64,000 bases of DNA from Paraburkholderia silviterrae (GCF_004353915.1 NZ_SMRP01000003.1:310001-374000), one strand, 5' to 3'; counted from the first letter of the stretch, positions 24,860-33,306 are shown. Made by a program: numbers and translations. The notes: a model not told the origin generated them from the sequence alone.

Positions 24860-25618
24860 ATGGTTCAAAACGATGTCATTCCGGCGTTCCCGCCGCGTCA
24901 AGTTGCTAATGTAGCTAGCAAATTTCAAGCTGTATCCCCCATCCCGGTATCGAGCATTACAACGCTGAGGGTCGCGATCAATCGTCGCGTCAAAAACAGG
25001 ATTCTGCCCGGCGATACGGTCGGCTGGAATATCGCGGGGCGGACGTTTAGGAATCGGGAGCTCGCGCCTGAGGATTTCATCGCGGAGGTAAGTTCAGGGT
25101 TTGCTTTTTGTCCCTGGATGGGTGGGGAGCGGCATACCAAGAATTTCCGGTGCACACAGGTGCTGGCCGTCGACGTGGATTCCGGTCTGACGATTGACGA
25201 AGTTCTGGCACACGAATTCTTTCAGAAATTTGGGTGGTTCATCTATACGACTGTGAGCCACGCTCCGGATGCGCACCGTTTCCGGGTTGTATTTTTGCTG
25301 GCGAAGCAGATTGACACGGCAGAGCGCATGAAGCGGGCACATAGCGGTATTCGGTTGTTGCTCGGTGGCGGTCTTCGCTGCGACGATGCGTCTCGCATGT
25401 TTTATGGCTCGGAGAATTGCGAGATCTACCGTGTAGGGCATGTGCTTTCTGCGGAACAGCTTGAATACGTGATCGATATCGGCCAGACAGCGATTGCGTG
25501 TCGCGCCTATATTCAAGCTCTGTTGCAGGACTTGAATCACCGGCGGATTTTCGATGCGTATGATCGCCGGGCAATCAAGCGCGAGTTGCTCGAAGCCTGC
25601 TACTCGTATGGGGTGTGA
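24860..25618 (+). CDS. Stand-alone primase-like (AEP) domain protein, paralogue of the next gene
   Basis: Encodes 252 residues from the ATG at 24860, preceded by TGGAGA; the frame is open upstream but that part is not conserved with the neighbour. It is closely similar along its whole length to residues ~35-220 of the large protein that follows (for example FFQKFGWFIYTT, SGFAFC, DASRxFYGSENCE). Archaeo-eukaryotic primase motifs are kept: D105 and D107 (VDVD), H134 in TTVSH, and D176 in CDDASRM. It therefore could be an active primase/polymerase domain without a helicase. It ends 3 bp before the next start, so the two are co-translated. Confidence 0.7.
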   Translation: MVQNDVIPAFPPRQVANVASKFQAVSPIPVSSITTLRVAINRRVKNRILPGDTVGWNIAGRTFRNRELAPEDFIAEVSSGFAFCPWMGGERHTKNFRCTQVLAVDVDSGLTIDEVLAHEFFQKFGWFIYTTVSHAPDAHRFRVVFLLAKQIDTAERMKRAHSGIRLLLGGGLRCDDASRMFYGSENCEIYRVGHVLSAEQLEYVIDIGQTAIACRAYIQALLQDLNHRRIFDAYDRRAIKRELLEACYSYGV

Positions 25619-25621
25619 GCT

Positions 25622-28600
25622 ATGGTTCTGAATATTTCCACTGCCGCTTGCCCGGGTTCAACAGATTCCGCTGCCGTCATTGATGTAGGGGGCGAGTGTG
25701 AACAACTCTCCACGATATCCCCGGCGTCCGAGATCAGGATTAACGACATCGCGAAGCTGAAGGTCGCGATCAATCAGCACGTCAAGAACAAGATCGCTCG
25801 CGATGATCACGTGGGTTGGTCGGACGCGACCTATAAATTCGTGAATCGGGAGCTTGCTCCTGACGAATTCATCGACTCGGTGAGTTCGGGGTTCGCCTTC
25901 TGCGCGTGGCTGAAGGGCCAGCGGAAGTCGACGAACTTCCTTTGTATGCAGGTTCTGTCCGTCGATATCGATTCCGGGCTGAAGATCGAAGACGTGCTCT
26001 CCAACTCGTTCTTCCAGAAATTCGGCTGGTTCATCTACACGACGCCAAGTCATCGTGCGGACGCCCATCGTTTCCGGATTGTGTTCCTGATGGAGCGGCC
26101 CATCGAGACGGAACAGCGGATGAAGCTGGCCTACACCGGAATCATCCGTATGTTCGGGGGCGACCGCTCCTGCGCGGACGCGAGTCGCCTGTTCTATGGC
26201 TCAGAGAATTGCGAGGTCCATCGCGTAGGTCACGTGCTGCCAATGGAGCAGGTGGAATACGTGATCGAACTGGGCGAGAACGAGATTCACAATGATGGAC
26301 GCGCGATTTCTGCGGGTGCTCTGGCAAATAGTCGTTCTTCGGTGGTGCTTGACCGGAACGAGATGGTTACGACCGAGAATGACGGGACCTACCTGCTTCA
26401 TGAATTGAAGTCGGGAAAGCGCGTCTTTTGCCCTCGTCATATGGACAAGCACGCAAGTGCGTTCGTCGTGACGTCGAGGGTCGGGCAGAATGGAGTGTAT
26501 TGCAGCGCCTGTGCGCAAACCTTTTGGCCGAAGTGGAATTACCACTCGCACCTTCACGGGTACGATTTTTACTCGTTCGAAGACGGGCTGATCGAGATCG
26601 ATTACGAGGAGCAGCAACATCCGTCAGAATGGCTCGACGACGAGGCTCCCGCCGAGTATCGGGAGATGCCCGATGAAAAATCAGTGTTCGTGCGGGACAG
26701 CAGGCTTCTGGGTGACGCCGGGTTTCCGGATTTCGCAGATGGGGTGAATTGTGTTCGTAGTCCGAAGGGAACGGGAAAGACATACCTTCTAGAACGGGCC
26801 GTTGAAAAGTGGAAGGCTGAGGGGAAGTCGGTCCTGTTGGTCGTGCACCGTCAGGTTTTGGCGGAATCTTTGGCCGACCGTCTCAAGATGCACAACTACC
26901 TGAGGAAACTGGAGAGCTACGAGAACCGCGATGAAGTGCTCAGGTACTGTGTGGTGTGCCTCGATAGTCTGTCGCGCTATCTCAATCCGGTACGCCACAA
27001 GTATGATGTGGTAGTGATTGATGAAATCGAGCAGGTGTATTCGCACGTACTGTCAAGCACGCTCGCTGGGGAAAAACGGAAGTATTGTTTCAACCTGTTG
27101 CATCTCTACATCCGCCGTGCAAAACAAGTGGTGCTCTGTGATGCCGACCTTGGCTGGCTGACATTCAACGTCACGGCCCTGCTTCGGGATGACGAGGGGC
27201 CGGTGCGGTTTTACGTCAACCGGTTCCGCAAGAACCAGGACGCGACGCAGCCGAAGCATGTCGTGCATCTGTACAAGAAGGAGGCGGAACTGCTCGACTA
27301 CGCGATTACCGTCGTCGGGACCGGTGGAAAGCAGTTTATCGCGTGCAATTCGAAGGACCGGGCAAAGACGATCCGGCGGGTATTGCATGAGCGGTGCGGT
27401 GACAGGATCCGGCTTCGGATCATCACATCTGACAACTCGACTACCGAGGAAGGCCGCCGGTTTATCGCGACGATCAAGGAGACTTCAGCGGATTATGACG
27501 TGCTGATTGTTTCTCCGTCGGTGGGGACTGGTGTTGACATCAACATTCCCGACGAGCTGCCTCAATTTACACACGTATTCGGCTTTTTCGACGTGGCGGT
27601 CACTACGCATTTCGAAATGGACCAGCAGCTCGCCCGGGTGCGCAATATGCGCGACCAGCATGTCTGGATTTCTCCAGCATGCCTGTATCTTGAGTACGAG
27701 GTCGATGCAGTGAGGCAGAGCATCCTGTCACGGGGCGAACTGCCCGAAGTGCTGAAGGGGTTCGATTGGGAGGGGCGTCCCCAATACCACGAGGATGACA
27801 AACTGATTGAAGTTTATGCTCAAGTTAAGTCCATGCGTCACGCATCGCTTAATAACGTCCGTGAACATTTCATCGAACTGAAGAAACGCGAGGGGTGGGA
27901 GGTTCGCGAATCTTCGCACGACATGACAATACATCCTAAGAAGCTTGCCAAGCAGTACTACGGGGCGAAGAAGCACGTCATAGAGGAAGAGTTTATGGCG
28001 ATTGCGAATGCGCCCAGTATTGCCCGCAAGCGTTACCTCGAACTGTGCGACAAGCAGACTGTGACAATAGCCGAGAAGGCTCAGATTGAGCGCTACCAGA
28101 TCGAATATTTTTATGGCGTGAAAGAGGTTACGGTTGATCTGGCGCGGCTGGATAACCGGGGGCGTTTTCGTGATTGCGTATGGTTCAACTCGATATTTTT
28201 CGCCAACAGGCATCAATTGAATCAGTTTGCCCTCCTTGAGCAGGGCGTGTCGGTAACAGAGCGCGAGGATTACATCAGGAAGTGCAAGCTGCTGAGGACG
28301 TTGCTCCGCGCCGCCGGCGTTGTGGACGAAGATGGCAAGCCTGACACGTTTGCCGAGTTTGAGACGAGGACGCTCGGGGCCTTCATCGAAGCCGTTGAAC
28401 TGCATGTTCTGCAAATTGGGTTGGTTCTTCAGGCGCGCGTTCGCGATGACTTGCACGAGAAGCCCATGCTCCAGCTTAAGAGCTTCCTGAAGCTGATTGG
28501 TCTCGATACTACGAAGACGAGCAAGTATGAGGGGGTGAAGAAAATCTACAAGTACGCGCTCGATCTGGACACGATAGACCGGATGGACAAGTATCGGAAG

Positions 28601-28873
28601 AACTTCACGAAGCGGATGCCGGAGATCCGTGTGCAGCAAAATCTGCTCGATGGCGGGAGCATGTTTGTCGTGAGCGAGACGCCGGAAAAGCCGAATCGGT
28701 TGAGGTTTGTGAAACTTGACAAGCAGCCAGCGAAGAGGTGGGAAGAGCTCACTGCTCGTCAACGCCGTCAGGAATTGAACAAGACGCCGGCGAAGCCAAG
28801 GTTTCAACCAGTTGAACCGAATCCCTTCGATATGGATGAGGGCATTATTCCGCTCACGCCCATCGGCGACTGA
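25622..28873 (+). CDS. Primase-helicase replication protein (CyRepA1 / Herpes_ori_bp-like)
   Basis: A 1083-aa replication protein. Residues ~35-220 carry primase (AEP) motifs D115/D117 (VDID), H144 in TTPSH, and D186 in CADASRL. A Cys/His cluster follows (CPRHMDK...CSAC, about 265-300). Next comes an SF2 helicase with Walker A SPKGTGKTY (~380-388), DEIE Walker B (VVIDEIEQ, ~463) and later helicase motifs (SPSVGTGVDIN; QQLARVRNM). This layout resembles the plasmid replication protein CyRepA1 and origin-binding helicases of the Herpes_ori_bp type. The C-terminal ~350 residues are unassigned. It probably initiates replication of element B. Confidence 0.78.
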   Translation: MVLNISTAACPGSTDSAAVIDVGGECEQLSTISPASEIRINDIAKLKVAINQHVKNKIARDDHVGWSDATYKFVNRELAPDEFIDSVSSGFAFCAWLKGQRKSTNFLCMQVLSVDIDSGLKIEDVLSNSFFQKFGWFIYTTPSHRADAHRFRIVFLMERPIETEQRMKLAYTGIIRMFGGDRSCADASRLFYGSENCEVHRVGHVLPMEQVEYVIELGENEIHNDGRAISAGALANSRSSVVLDRNEMVTTENDGTYLLHELKSGKRVFCPRHMDKHASAFVVTSRVGQNGVYCSACAQTFWPKWNYHSHLHGYDFYSFEDGLIEIDYEEQQHPSEWLDDEAPAEYREMPDEKSVFVRDSRLLGDAGFPDFADGVNCVRSPKGTGKTYLLERAVEKWKAEGKSVLLVVHRQVLAESLADRLKMHNYLRKLESYENRDEVLRYCVVCLDSLSRYLNPVRHKYDVVVIDEIEQVYSHVLSSTLAGEKRKYCFNLLHLYIRRAKQVVLCDADLGWLTFNVTALLRDDEGPVRFYVNRFRKNQDATQPKHVVHLYKKEAELLDYAITVVGTGGKQFIACNSKDRAKTIRRVLHERCGDRIRLRIITSDNSTTEEGRRFIATIKETSADYDVLIVSPSVGTGVDINIPDELPQFTHVFGFFDVAVTTHFEMDQQLARVRNMRDQHVWISPACLYLEYEVDAVRQSILSRGELPEVLKGFDWEGRPQYHEDDKLIEVYAQVKSMRHASLNNVREHFIELKKREGWEVRESSHDMTIHPKKLAKQYYGAKKHVIEEEFMAIANAPSIARKRYLELCDKQTVTIAEKAQIERYQIEYFYGVKEVTVDLARLDNRGRFRDCVWFNSIFFANRHQLNQFALLEQGVSVTEREDYIRKCKLLRTLLRAAGVVDEDGKPDTFAEFETRTLGAFIEAVELHVLQIGLVLQARVRDDLHEKPMLQLKSFLKLIGLDTTKTSKYEGVKKIYKYALDLDTIDRMDKYRKNFTKRMPEIRVQQNLLDGGSMFVVSETPEKPNRLRFVKLDKQPAKRWEELTARQRRQELNKTPAKPRFQPVEPNPFDMDEGIIPLTPIGD

Positions 28874-29206
28874 CCTTGGGGCAGACAACTCGCCGCGATG
28901 TGCAATGATTTGTAGATCAGTGTTTTTTCTGTGTTGATAAAGCGGCGACTGATCTGCTCGAACGAAGGGGCCAACTACGGGTTGGCCCTATGGCAGAATC
29001 TAGGAAAGCTGATGATCTGGCTCGGAAAGCTTCGGCTAATCAAGGGGATAGAAGGAGGGGGTGGGGGTGTGACGTGAAAACTGTCACTGTTGCCCGTCGA
29101 AATTCGCTGCGGTCGCCGTTGTGTCGGTCGTGATTGTTCGTTTGCCGTTGCCCTGAAGGGCAATCTGTCGGACCCTGGACGCACTTTCAACGAATGGAGC
29201 GCGAAG
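28874..29206. other. Gene-less stretch with inverted repeat R3
   Basis: This 333-bp stretch between the replication gene and the small gene at 29207 holds R3 (28902-28960) and a purine-rich run near 29043-29065 (GGGATAGAAGGAGGGGGTGG). An open frame leads into the next gene but has no good start here. Nothing else is visible. Confidence 0.55.
28902..28960 (-). repeat. Covarying repeat R3, inverted
   Basis: Third unit, in the opposite orientation to R1 and R2. The core reads GCTTTATCAACACAG on the minus strand. The arms are AGATCAGT and ACTGATCT: the A-to-C change in one arm is matched by a T-to-G change in the other, so pairing is kept. It closes the replicon cassette on its right side, just after the replication gene. 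Confidence 0.78.
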
Positions 29207-29521
29207 ATGGTCGATCAGAAGCAAGGTGCGGCGGGCAAAGACGAGAAGGCGGCCAAGCCGATTGGTGCTGACCAAAAGCAGAGTGCGGTCGGATCGATGC
29301 CGAGTTCGACGGAGAACGATCCCGCAACGAAAGCGACACCGGCTACGCCGACGAAGATGGAACTGGCAACCGAAATCTACAAGCGGATGCGGACCATCAA
29401 GGATGTCACGCGGAAGGACATCATCGAGAAGTTCATCGCCGAGGTGAATCTGACGAAAGCGGGTGCGAGCACTTACTACCAGATGATCAAAGACAAGCAC
29501 GAACGGGTAAGCAAGAAATAG
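29207..29521 (+). CDS. Small hypothetical protein
   Basis: Encodes 104 residues from the ATG at 29207, with GGAG 11 bp upstream. The first ~45 residues are low-complexity (Lys, Ala, Thr, Pro, Ser). The rest (MELATEIYKRMRTIKDVTRK, then DIIEKFIAEVNLTKAGASTYYQMIKDKH) looks like a winged-helix or HTH DNA-binding domain in which TKAGASTYYQMIKD is the recognition helix. No exact family is recognised. It lies downstream of the replication gene and R3 on the same strand, consistent with a small replication or regulatory protein. Confidence 0.6.
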   Translation: MVDQKQGAAGKDEKAAKPIGADQKQSAVGSMPSSTENDPATKATPATPTKMELATEIYKRMRTIKDVTRKDIIEKFIAEVNLTKAGASTYYQMIKDKHERVSKK

Positions 29522-29569
29522 GTTTGCGCGCAGCGAATTGGCGAAAGTCTGGATGGCCCGGTTTCGAGT

Positions 29570-30850
29570 TCACCCATTCTTTTGCTGGATCAAATGGATC
29601 AGCTTCTTGCGGTCTACTTCCAGAATGGATCGGACCGACATTGCGGGTCGGCGCCTAGCTCGATCAAGGAACGCTTCTGGCAGGAAGTAGTCCGACAGCG
29701 CGCCCATGCGTTTCGGCCCAAGGCGATTTCCCAACCATTCGGCAACATCGCTATCGAAGAAGGGGAAATTCTTCTTCGATGGCTTATGTACGGCGATCGC
29801 CCTCAATTTCGTGGTGTTGATGATGTCTGAGACGTCGCCATCGAAGCTGAGCACCTCCGCCACATAGAAGTCCACGTGAGGAGCTTGGTCAGGAGTGACG
29901 GAGGTCAAGGCATCCAGGGCGCGGGGAATGTACATGTCCCAAGCGCAGTTTCTGATCAGCGCTAGTGGATCGGCTTGGTTTTGGATGGAATTGAGCTTTT
30001 TGGAAATTCTTGATCGGTTGCTGCGAAGCAGGATGTCACCGCAGACGATCAGCTCCCGTAGCATGATTGTGGACAGTTCTTCGTGCATGTAGGTGACCAA
30101 CTGCGCCAGCTTGTGCTCCTTGGCTTTCTTGGAGCTCAGCTCGATGATCTGAGTCCGAATTAAAACGGCCTCCATCAGATTGAGCTGATCCTCCAGGGCG
30201 GCAAAGAGCCCGGCCTCCAGGTTCCGTTCGAATTCCGCAATCAGCCCGGTGGCGAAATTCTCCGCACTTTCACGGAACACTGAGCGGAAGCGCCGGCCCC
30301 ATTCCGCACTTAGCTTGCTACCGGACGACGACAGCGCATGGATCGCCGCGACTGACCTTTTGCATTCGGCGACCGTCTCATCGTTCCAGGATCTGACAGA
30401 CTCCCACAGATAGAGATAGGGGTTGAGTTGCTGCAGCCTTGGACCGATCTGGTTGATCAGATTTGCCCAATTCAACGCTTCCGGAGATAGATCATCCCTG
30501 TAGGCGATATTGCGAATATAGGTGGCTGCATTCGAATCTAGAAACATGGCCGAGCCGCCGCGAAAGCCGATTGGTCCGGATTGCGAGACAAATGGCGCGT
30601 CCATCAACCATAACGATTTCCCGCGGAATACAGACGTTGCAACGCCTGAGGAGCCTAGCGTCTGATCCAGCAACTTGATGGATCCGGCGTCGCTCTCCTC
30701 CGCAAAGATAATTTGCCATTTTTCCAATGCGGCCGCAGTTTTCTCGAACCGGCGGTGGGCTTCGAGTGCATTGGGAGCTGAACAGATCTCCTGCACCAGT
30801 TGTTGTTCGGAGAGTTGTTGGGATGGTGCTCGTTCGGGAGATTCGGACAT
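29570..30850 (-). CDS. Unrecognised protein downstream of the retron reverse transcriptase
   Basis: A 426-aa protein if translated from MSESPERAPSQQ (30850). The frame is open up to a GTG at 31027 that directly follows the RT stop (TGAGTG), but the extra 59 residues are arginine-rich and look non-coding. The protein is mostly helical, with WKLP-free, charged stretches such as SSKKAKEHKLAQLVTYMHEEL and a C-terminal part VAEWLGNRLGPKRMGALSDY. No signal peptide, membrane segment or known motif is seen. It is in the same direction as the retron and could be a third component, or an independent defence gene. Confidence 0.6.
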   Translation of the reverse strand: MSESPERAPSQQLSEQQLVQEICSAPNALEAHRRFEKTAAALEKWQIIFAEESDAGSIKLLDQTLGSSGVATSVFRGKSLWLMDAPFVSQSGPIGFRGGSAMFLDSNAATYIRNIAYRDDLSPEALNWANLINQIGPRLQQLNPYLYLWESVRSWNDETVAECKRSVAAIHALSSSGSKLSAEWGRRFRSVFRESAENFATGLIAEFERNLEAGLFAALEDQLNLMEAVLIRTQIIELSSKKAKEHKLAQLVTYMHEELSTIMLRELIVCGDILLRSNRSRISKKLNSIQNQADPLALIRNCAWDMYIPRALDALTSVTPDQAPHVDFYVAEVLSFDGDVSDIINTTKLRAIAVHKPSKKNFPFFDSDVAEWLGNRLGPKRMGALSDYFLPEAFLDRARRRPAMSVRSILEVDRKKLIHLIQQKNG

Positions 30851-31027
30851 TGGAGAGGTCGAGAAGATGTGATGGAGACTTACGCGGTCTGAATCTCCCG
30901 TCCTGTGCCACCATGAAGCCTTGGCAGGCATTTGAACAATTCTATGAAACGCGGTCGGCATCCGGCGGGCCGTTCGGATGCTTCGACTCGCGCGTATGAA
31001 CCTAGGCGGTGCGTTGCGTGACCGCAC

Positions 31028-31984
31028 TCAAGCCGGATTCAGACTGGGGTGCCCGCGCAACTTAGCGATCTCCGCGTGGTATCTAAACGATAGGCGGGTG
31101 AATAGGTCAGGATCGGCGTGTTCAATAAATGCTAGGTGTCCTCGCAGTTTTTCGTTCTCTGCGGGCTTCAACCGTCCGGTCGAGAATAGCTTCAGTAGCA
31201 TCCGAATGTGATCCCTGTAGTTCGCGTGGATGCCTACGTCCCCGTCGTTATTCACGCGCAATCCGGTGATGAGGGTCGTTCCTCCCTTACGGCTCATGAA
31301 TCGAGTCTTCGCTTCGTTGATGGATAGCTTGGGGCTCGGCGTTGACGCCAGCAAGCTCCGCATCTCCGATAAGAATTCGTTGCACGCGCCTTTCTTATCC
31401 GTAGAGAACACGAAGTCGTCCGCATACCGTGTGAGAACCGCTTGACCAAAGCGAACCGTGTCGCGCGATACCGCCGTCGCCAGAGCTGTATCCAACTCGA
31501 GCATGACGATGTTTGCAATTCTCGGCGACGTCATGTAGCCGACTGGCAGCCTGTCGGCGCGATCGAAGCACGCGTTACGCACCAGTGTCTCGAAATCTCC
31601 GCCAGATGCCCATTCGGGAAGCAACTCGCGTGACCTTGACAGTGCGAGCAGCAGATCGCGAGAGCGAATCGATGGAAAAAAATTCGATAAATCGATTCGG
31701 ACGGAATAAAGGGACTTGCTGTGGGTTCGCGCGTTCTTGACGATTGAAGTTCCGGGTTCAAACGCGGTAGCAATGGGGCTTACCGGTGCATTAGACAGAA
31801 CACGAGAATCAAGCCAACTCAATACAAGCTTAAGTTCGGAAGCGGGCTGAATCATTACCCGTTCGCCGCCAGAGCGTTTGGGGACCTTGATTTTTCTGAA
31901 TCGAACGTGAGCGAGTAGCAGAGCGCTTTCAAGCAGCGATTGCGGGACCGACAGCTCGTTCGACATGCGTTCCACGATGTTCAT
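31028..31984 (-). CDS. Retron reverse transcriptase (type II-A-like)
   Basis: A 318-aa retron RT. It has the core RT motifs, including RIDLSNFFPSI, QGxP-type region PVGYMTSPRIANI and the active site YADD (187-190), plus the retron-specific NAxxH motif as NARTH (84-88) and the VTG-type motif as ITG (239-241). Length and motif order match the Ec86/St85 RTs. It makes branched msDNA from the ncRNA at 32894-33038. Its start overlaps the effector gene end by 56 bp. I use the ATG at 31984; a TTG at 31990 and an ATG at 31966 (MSNELSVP) are alternatives. Confidence 0.93.
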   Translation of the reverse strand: MNIVERMSNELSVPQSLLESALLLAHVRFRKIKVPKRSGGERVMIQPASELKLVLSWLDSRVLSNAPVSPIATAFEPGTSIVKNARTHSKSLYSVRIDLSNFFPSIRSRDLLLALSRSRELLPEWASGGDFETLVRNACFDRADRLPVGYMTSPRIANIVMLELDTALATAVSRDTVRFGQAVLTRYADDFVFSTDKKGACNEFLSEMRSLLASTPSPKLSINEAKTRFMSRKGGTTLITGLRVNNDGDVGIHANYRDHIRMLLKLFSTGRLKPAENEKLRGHLAFIEHADPDLFTRLSFRYHAEIAKLRGHPSLNPA

Positions 31985-32894
31985 CGGCAAATCGCTTTGG
32001 GGTTGTTTGGAGGTGGTATCGTCGAAACGTTGCCATCAGCGCGTTTGTATCTGCTGCGTATTGCAGGAACGGCGTAGTTGTAGTTGCTCGGAATACCCAG
32101 TCGGTGTCTACCTGATTGCTAACAATAAGTCTCGCCTCGCGAAGAATGCCAAGCAGGCTTTTCGCCATGTCGAAGCTTTTCTTCCCGAACGCAGTGATGA
32201 GGACATCAATGAGCTCGGCGTGGGTGACAGGACCCACGAACAAAACGAGATCATGGATGAAATAGAGGCTCAGTTTGCTAGCAGACAGGTCCCCGATGTC
32301 CGAACTTGTGGGCTTCCCGACTGAAACCGGCTTGGCGTCAACCGCTGCTTTGAGATCGCTAAAGATCGCGCCGATCCCATCGGTCTTCGATAGGCCGTCT
32401 GCACCCATCGGATACCAAAGTATTGGTGATTTGCATTCCGTCGCTGCTGCAAGAGGGCCGGTGTCTATGAATGAGCCGTTTCCGCGGAACTGCGAGTCGT
32501 TAACTATGATTAATTTTTCTCTCAGCGTTTGATGGGCAAACGCGCCCAGCTCGCAGAAGGCGCTCGGACTTTCAAGAACGATGAGGATCCGATCTGCGAT
32601 TGCCGAGATTTCGTGCTCGAGGTCCAACGCATTTTTACCGTGGCCGACCTTAGCCAACTCATTGAACACGCCCTCGGCGTAGATCACCCGATAATCGGAC
32701 GAAATGCTTTCGACGAAGCGTTTAATTGCCTGTCGCCTCGGGGAGGGTACCCCAGGACTGCGGTTCGCTCCGCAAAGAAACAATAGGCGGTTCGCCCGTG
32801 ACAGAGATGGATGGCGAACGCCCAATCGCGCGGCGAATTTCGCCAACTGCTTACTTATCGCACTGTTCTTGTGTTTTAAGTCGCGCACGAGCAT
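31929..32894 (-). CDS. Retron effector: NDT-like domain plus C-terminal DNA-binding region (St85/Ec86 type)
   Basis: A 321-aa protein. The N-terminal half is a nucleoside-deoxyribosyltransferase-like (NDT) domain: LFLCGANR (38-45), FYAE-type segment VIYAEGVFNEL, and ESPSAFCELGAF (108-119) with the likely catalytic glutamate, then LIIVNDSQF. The C-terminal ~110 residues look like a winged helix (THAELIDVLITAFGKKS...LGILREARLIV). This is the layout of effectors of type II-A retrons, which are toxic unless bound to msDNA and RT. The frame is open to 33005, but those 37 codons lie within the msd hairpin; the ATG at 32894 is the believable start, and its A is the last base of the ncRNA a2 repeat. 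Confidence 0.86.
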   Translation of the reverse strand: MLVRDLKHKNSAISKQLAKFAARLGVRHPSLSRANRLLFLCGANRSPGVPSPRRQAIKRFVESISSDYRVIYAEGVFNELAKVGHGKNALDLEHEISAIADRILIVLESPSAFCELGAFAHQTLREKLIIVNDSQFRGNGSFIDTGPLAAATECKSPILWYPMGADGLSKTDGIGAIFSDLKAAVDAKPVSVGKPTSSDIGDLSASKLSLYFIHDLVLFVGPVTHAELIDVLITAFGKKSFDMAKSLLGILREARLIVSNQVDTDWVFRATTTTPFLQYAADTNALMATFRRYHLQTTPKRFADEHRGTHVERAVGPAIAA

Positions 32895-33038
32895 GCCTAC
32901 TAGAGCGTCGATGGGAGCCGTTTTGGCCCGCCGTCGACTGACGGCGGGACGGAACGGCTCCCATCGCCAGAGAGGTAAAAAATCAAGGCGGATTGCGACC
33001 CGCAACCCGGTTCAATACATCCGAACAAATGCTAGGCA
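32894..33038 (-). ncRNA. Retron msr-msd non-coding RNA
   Basis: Read on the minus strand. The a1 repeat TGCCTA (33038-33033) pairs with a2 TAGGCA (32899-32894). AGC follows a1, so G33032 is the expected branching guanosine. In the msr, GGGTTGCG and CGCAATCC (33008-32990) form an 8-bp stem. The msd is a long hairpin with 27-nt arms 32966-32940 and 32935-32909 and a 4-nt loop; only three positions differ from perfect, two of them G-U. The order ncRNA, effector, RT is that of Ec86 and St85. The a1/a2 stem is short (6 bp), so exact ends may be off by a few bases. Confidence 0.85.
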
Positions 33039-33043
33039 GGGAA

Positions 33044-33072
33044 ATTATTGCCGAACCATTTTGCGCATGCAA
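33044..33072 (-). promoter_or_regulatory. Promoter of the retron ncRNA
   Basis: On the minus strand TTGCAT (33072-33067), a 17-bp spacer and AATAAT (33049-33044) form a sigma70-like promoter. The start point expected 6-7 bp after the -10 box falls exactly on the first bases of a1 (33038-33037), which supports both calls. Confidence 0.7.
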
Positions 33073-33266
33073 GCAACAAATGCTTTTCCTTGTCGCGCTA
33101 ACGATGCGTGGAGGAGAGCTGGCTATATCGTCAGCTTCTTGAGATTGGTGCTGGTGTGAAAACTGGCATCGCCGCGAACGCCGCGTGGACAGTAGCTCTT
33201 CGTGGAGCCTGGAGAAAACGTAACGTGAGAACGCGCGTGGATAGTGGTGTTGCTTAACGCGCTGGG

Positions 33267-33306
33267 GCTTGGGAAGCTGGGGTAATAACCATTATACGAC
33301 GCCCGC
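33267..33306 (-). pseudogene. Orphaned 5' half of tRNA-Gly(CCC)
   Basis: On the minus strand it starts GCGGGCGTCGTATAATGG and runs through the D arm into the anticodon arm, then breaks off into element B sequence. It is the 5' 40 nt of tRNA-Gly with the D-loop TTATT where the intact copy has CCATT. It probably is the original chromosomal gene's 5' half, with the native promoter still upstream, but no 3' half. It marks the right end of element B (repeat 33267-33311). Confidence 0.87.

Larger units (their letters stand above)
15708..33266. mobile_element. Element B, 17.6 kb integrated element on the 5' side of tRNA-Gly
   Basis: Bounded by the imperfect 45-bp direct repeats at 15708 and 33267, both made of the 5' half of tRNA-Gly. 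It brings its own 5' tRNA half and promoter, restoring the gene on its left edge. Contents: HTH/ImmA-IrrE pair, ParA with a partner, regulators, HEPN-like and PD-(D/E)xK-like proteins, a 381-aa integrase, a primase-helicase replicon and a retron. No virion or conjugation genes are visible. The integrase lies mid-element, so B may itself be a composite; that part is inference. Confidence 0.78.

Noticed and set aside
32895-33005. N-terminal extension of the retron effector
   Set aside because: The 37 extra codons are read from the msd hairpin and msr; a start at 32894 fits the ncRNA boundary and the family length.
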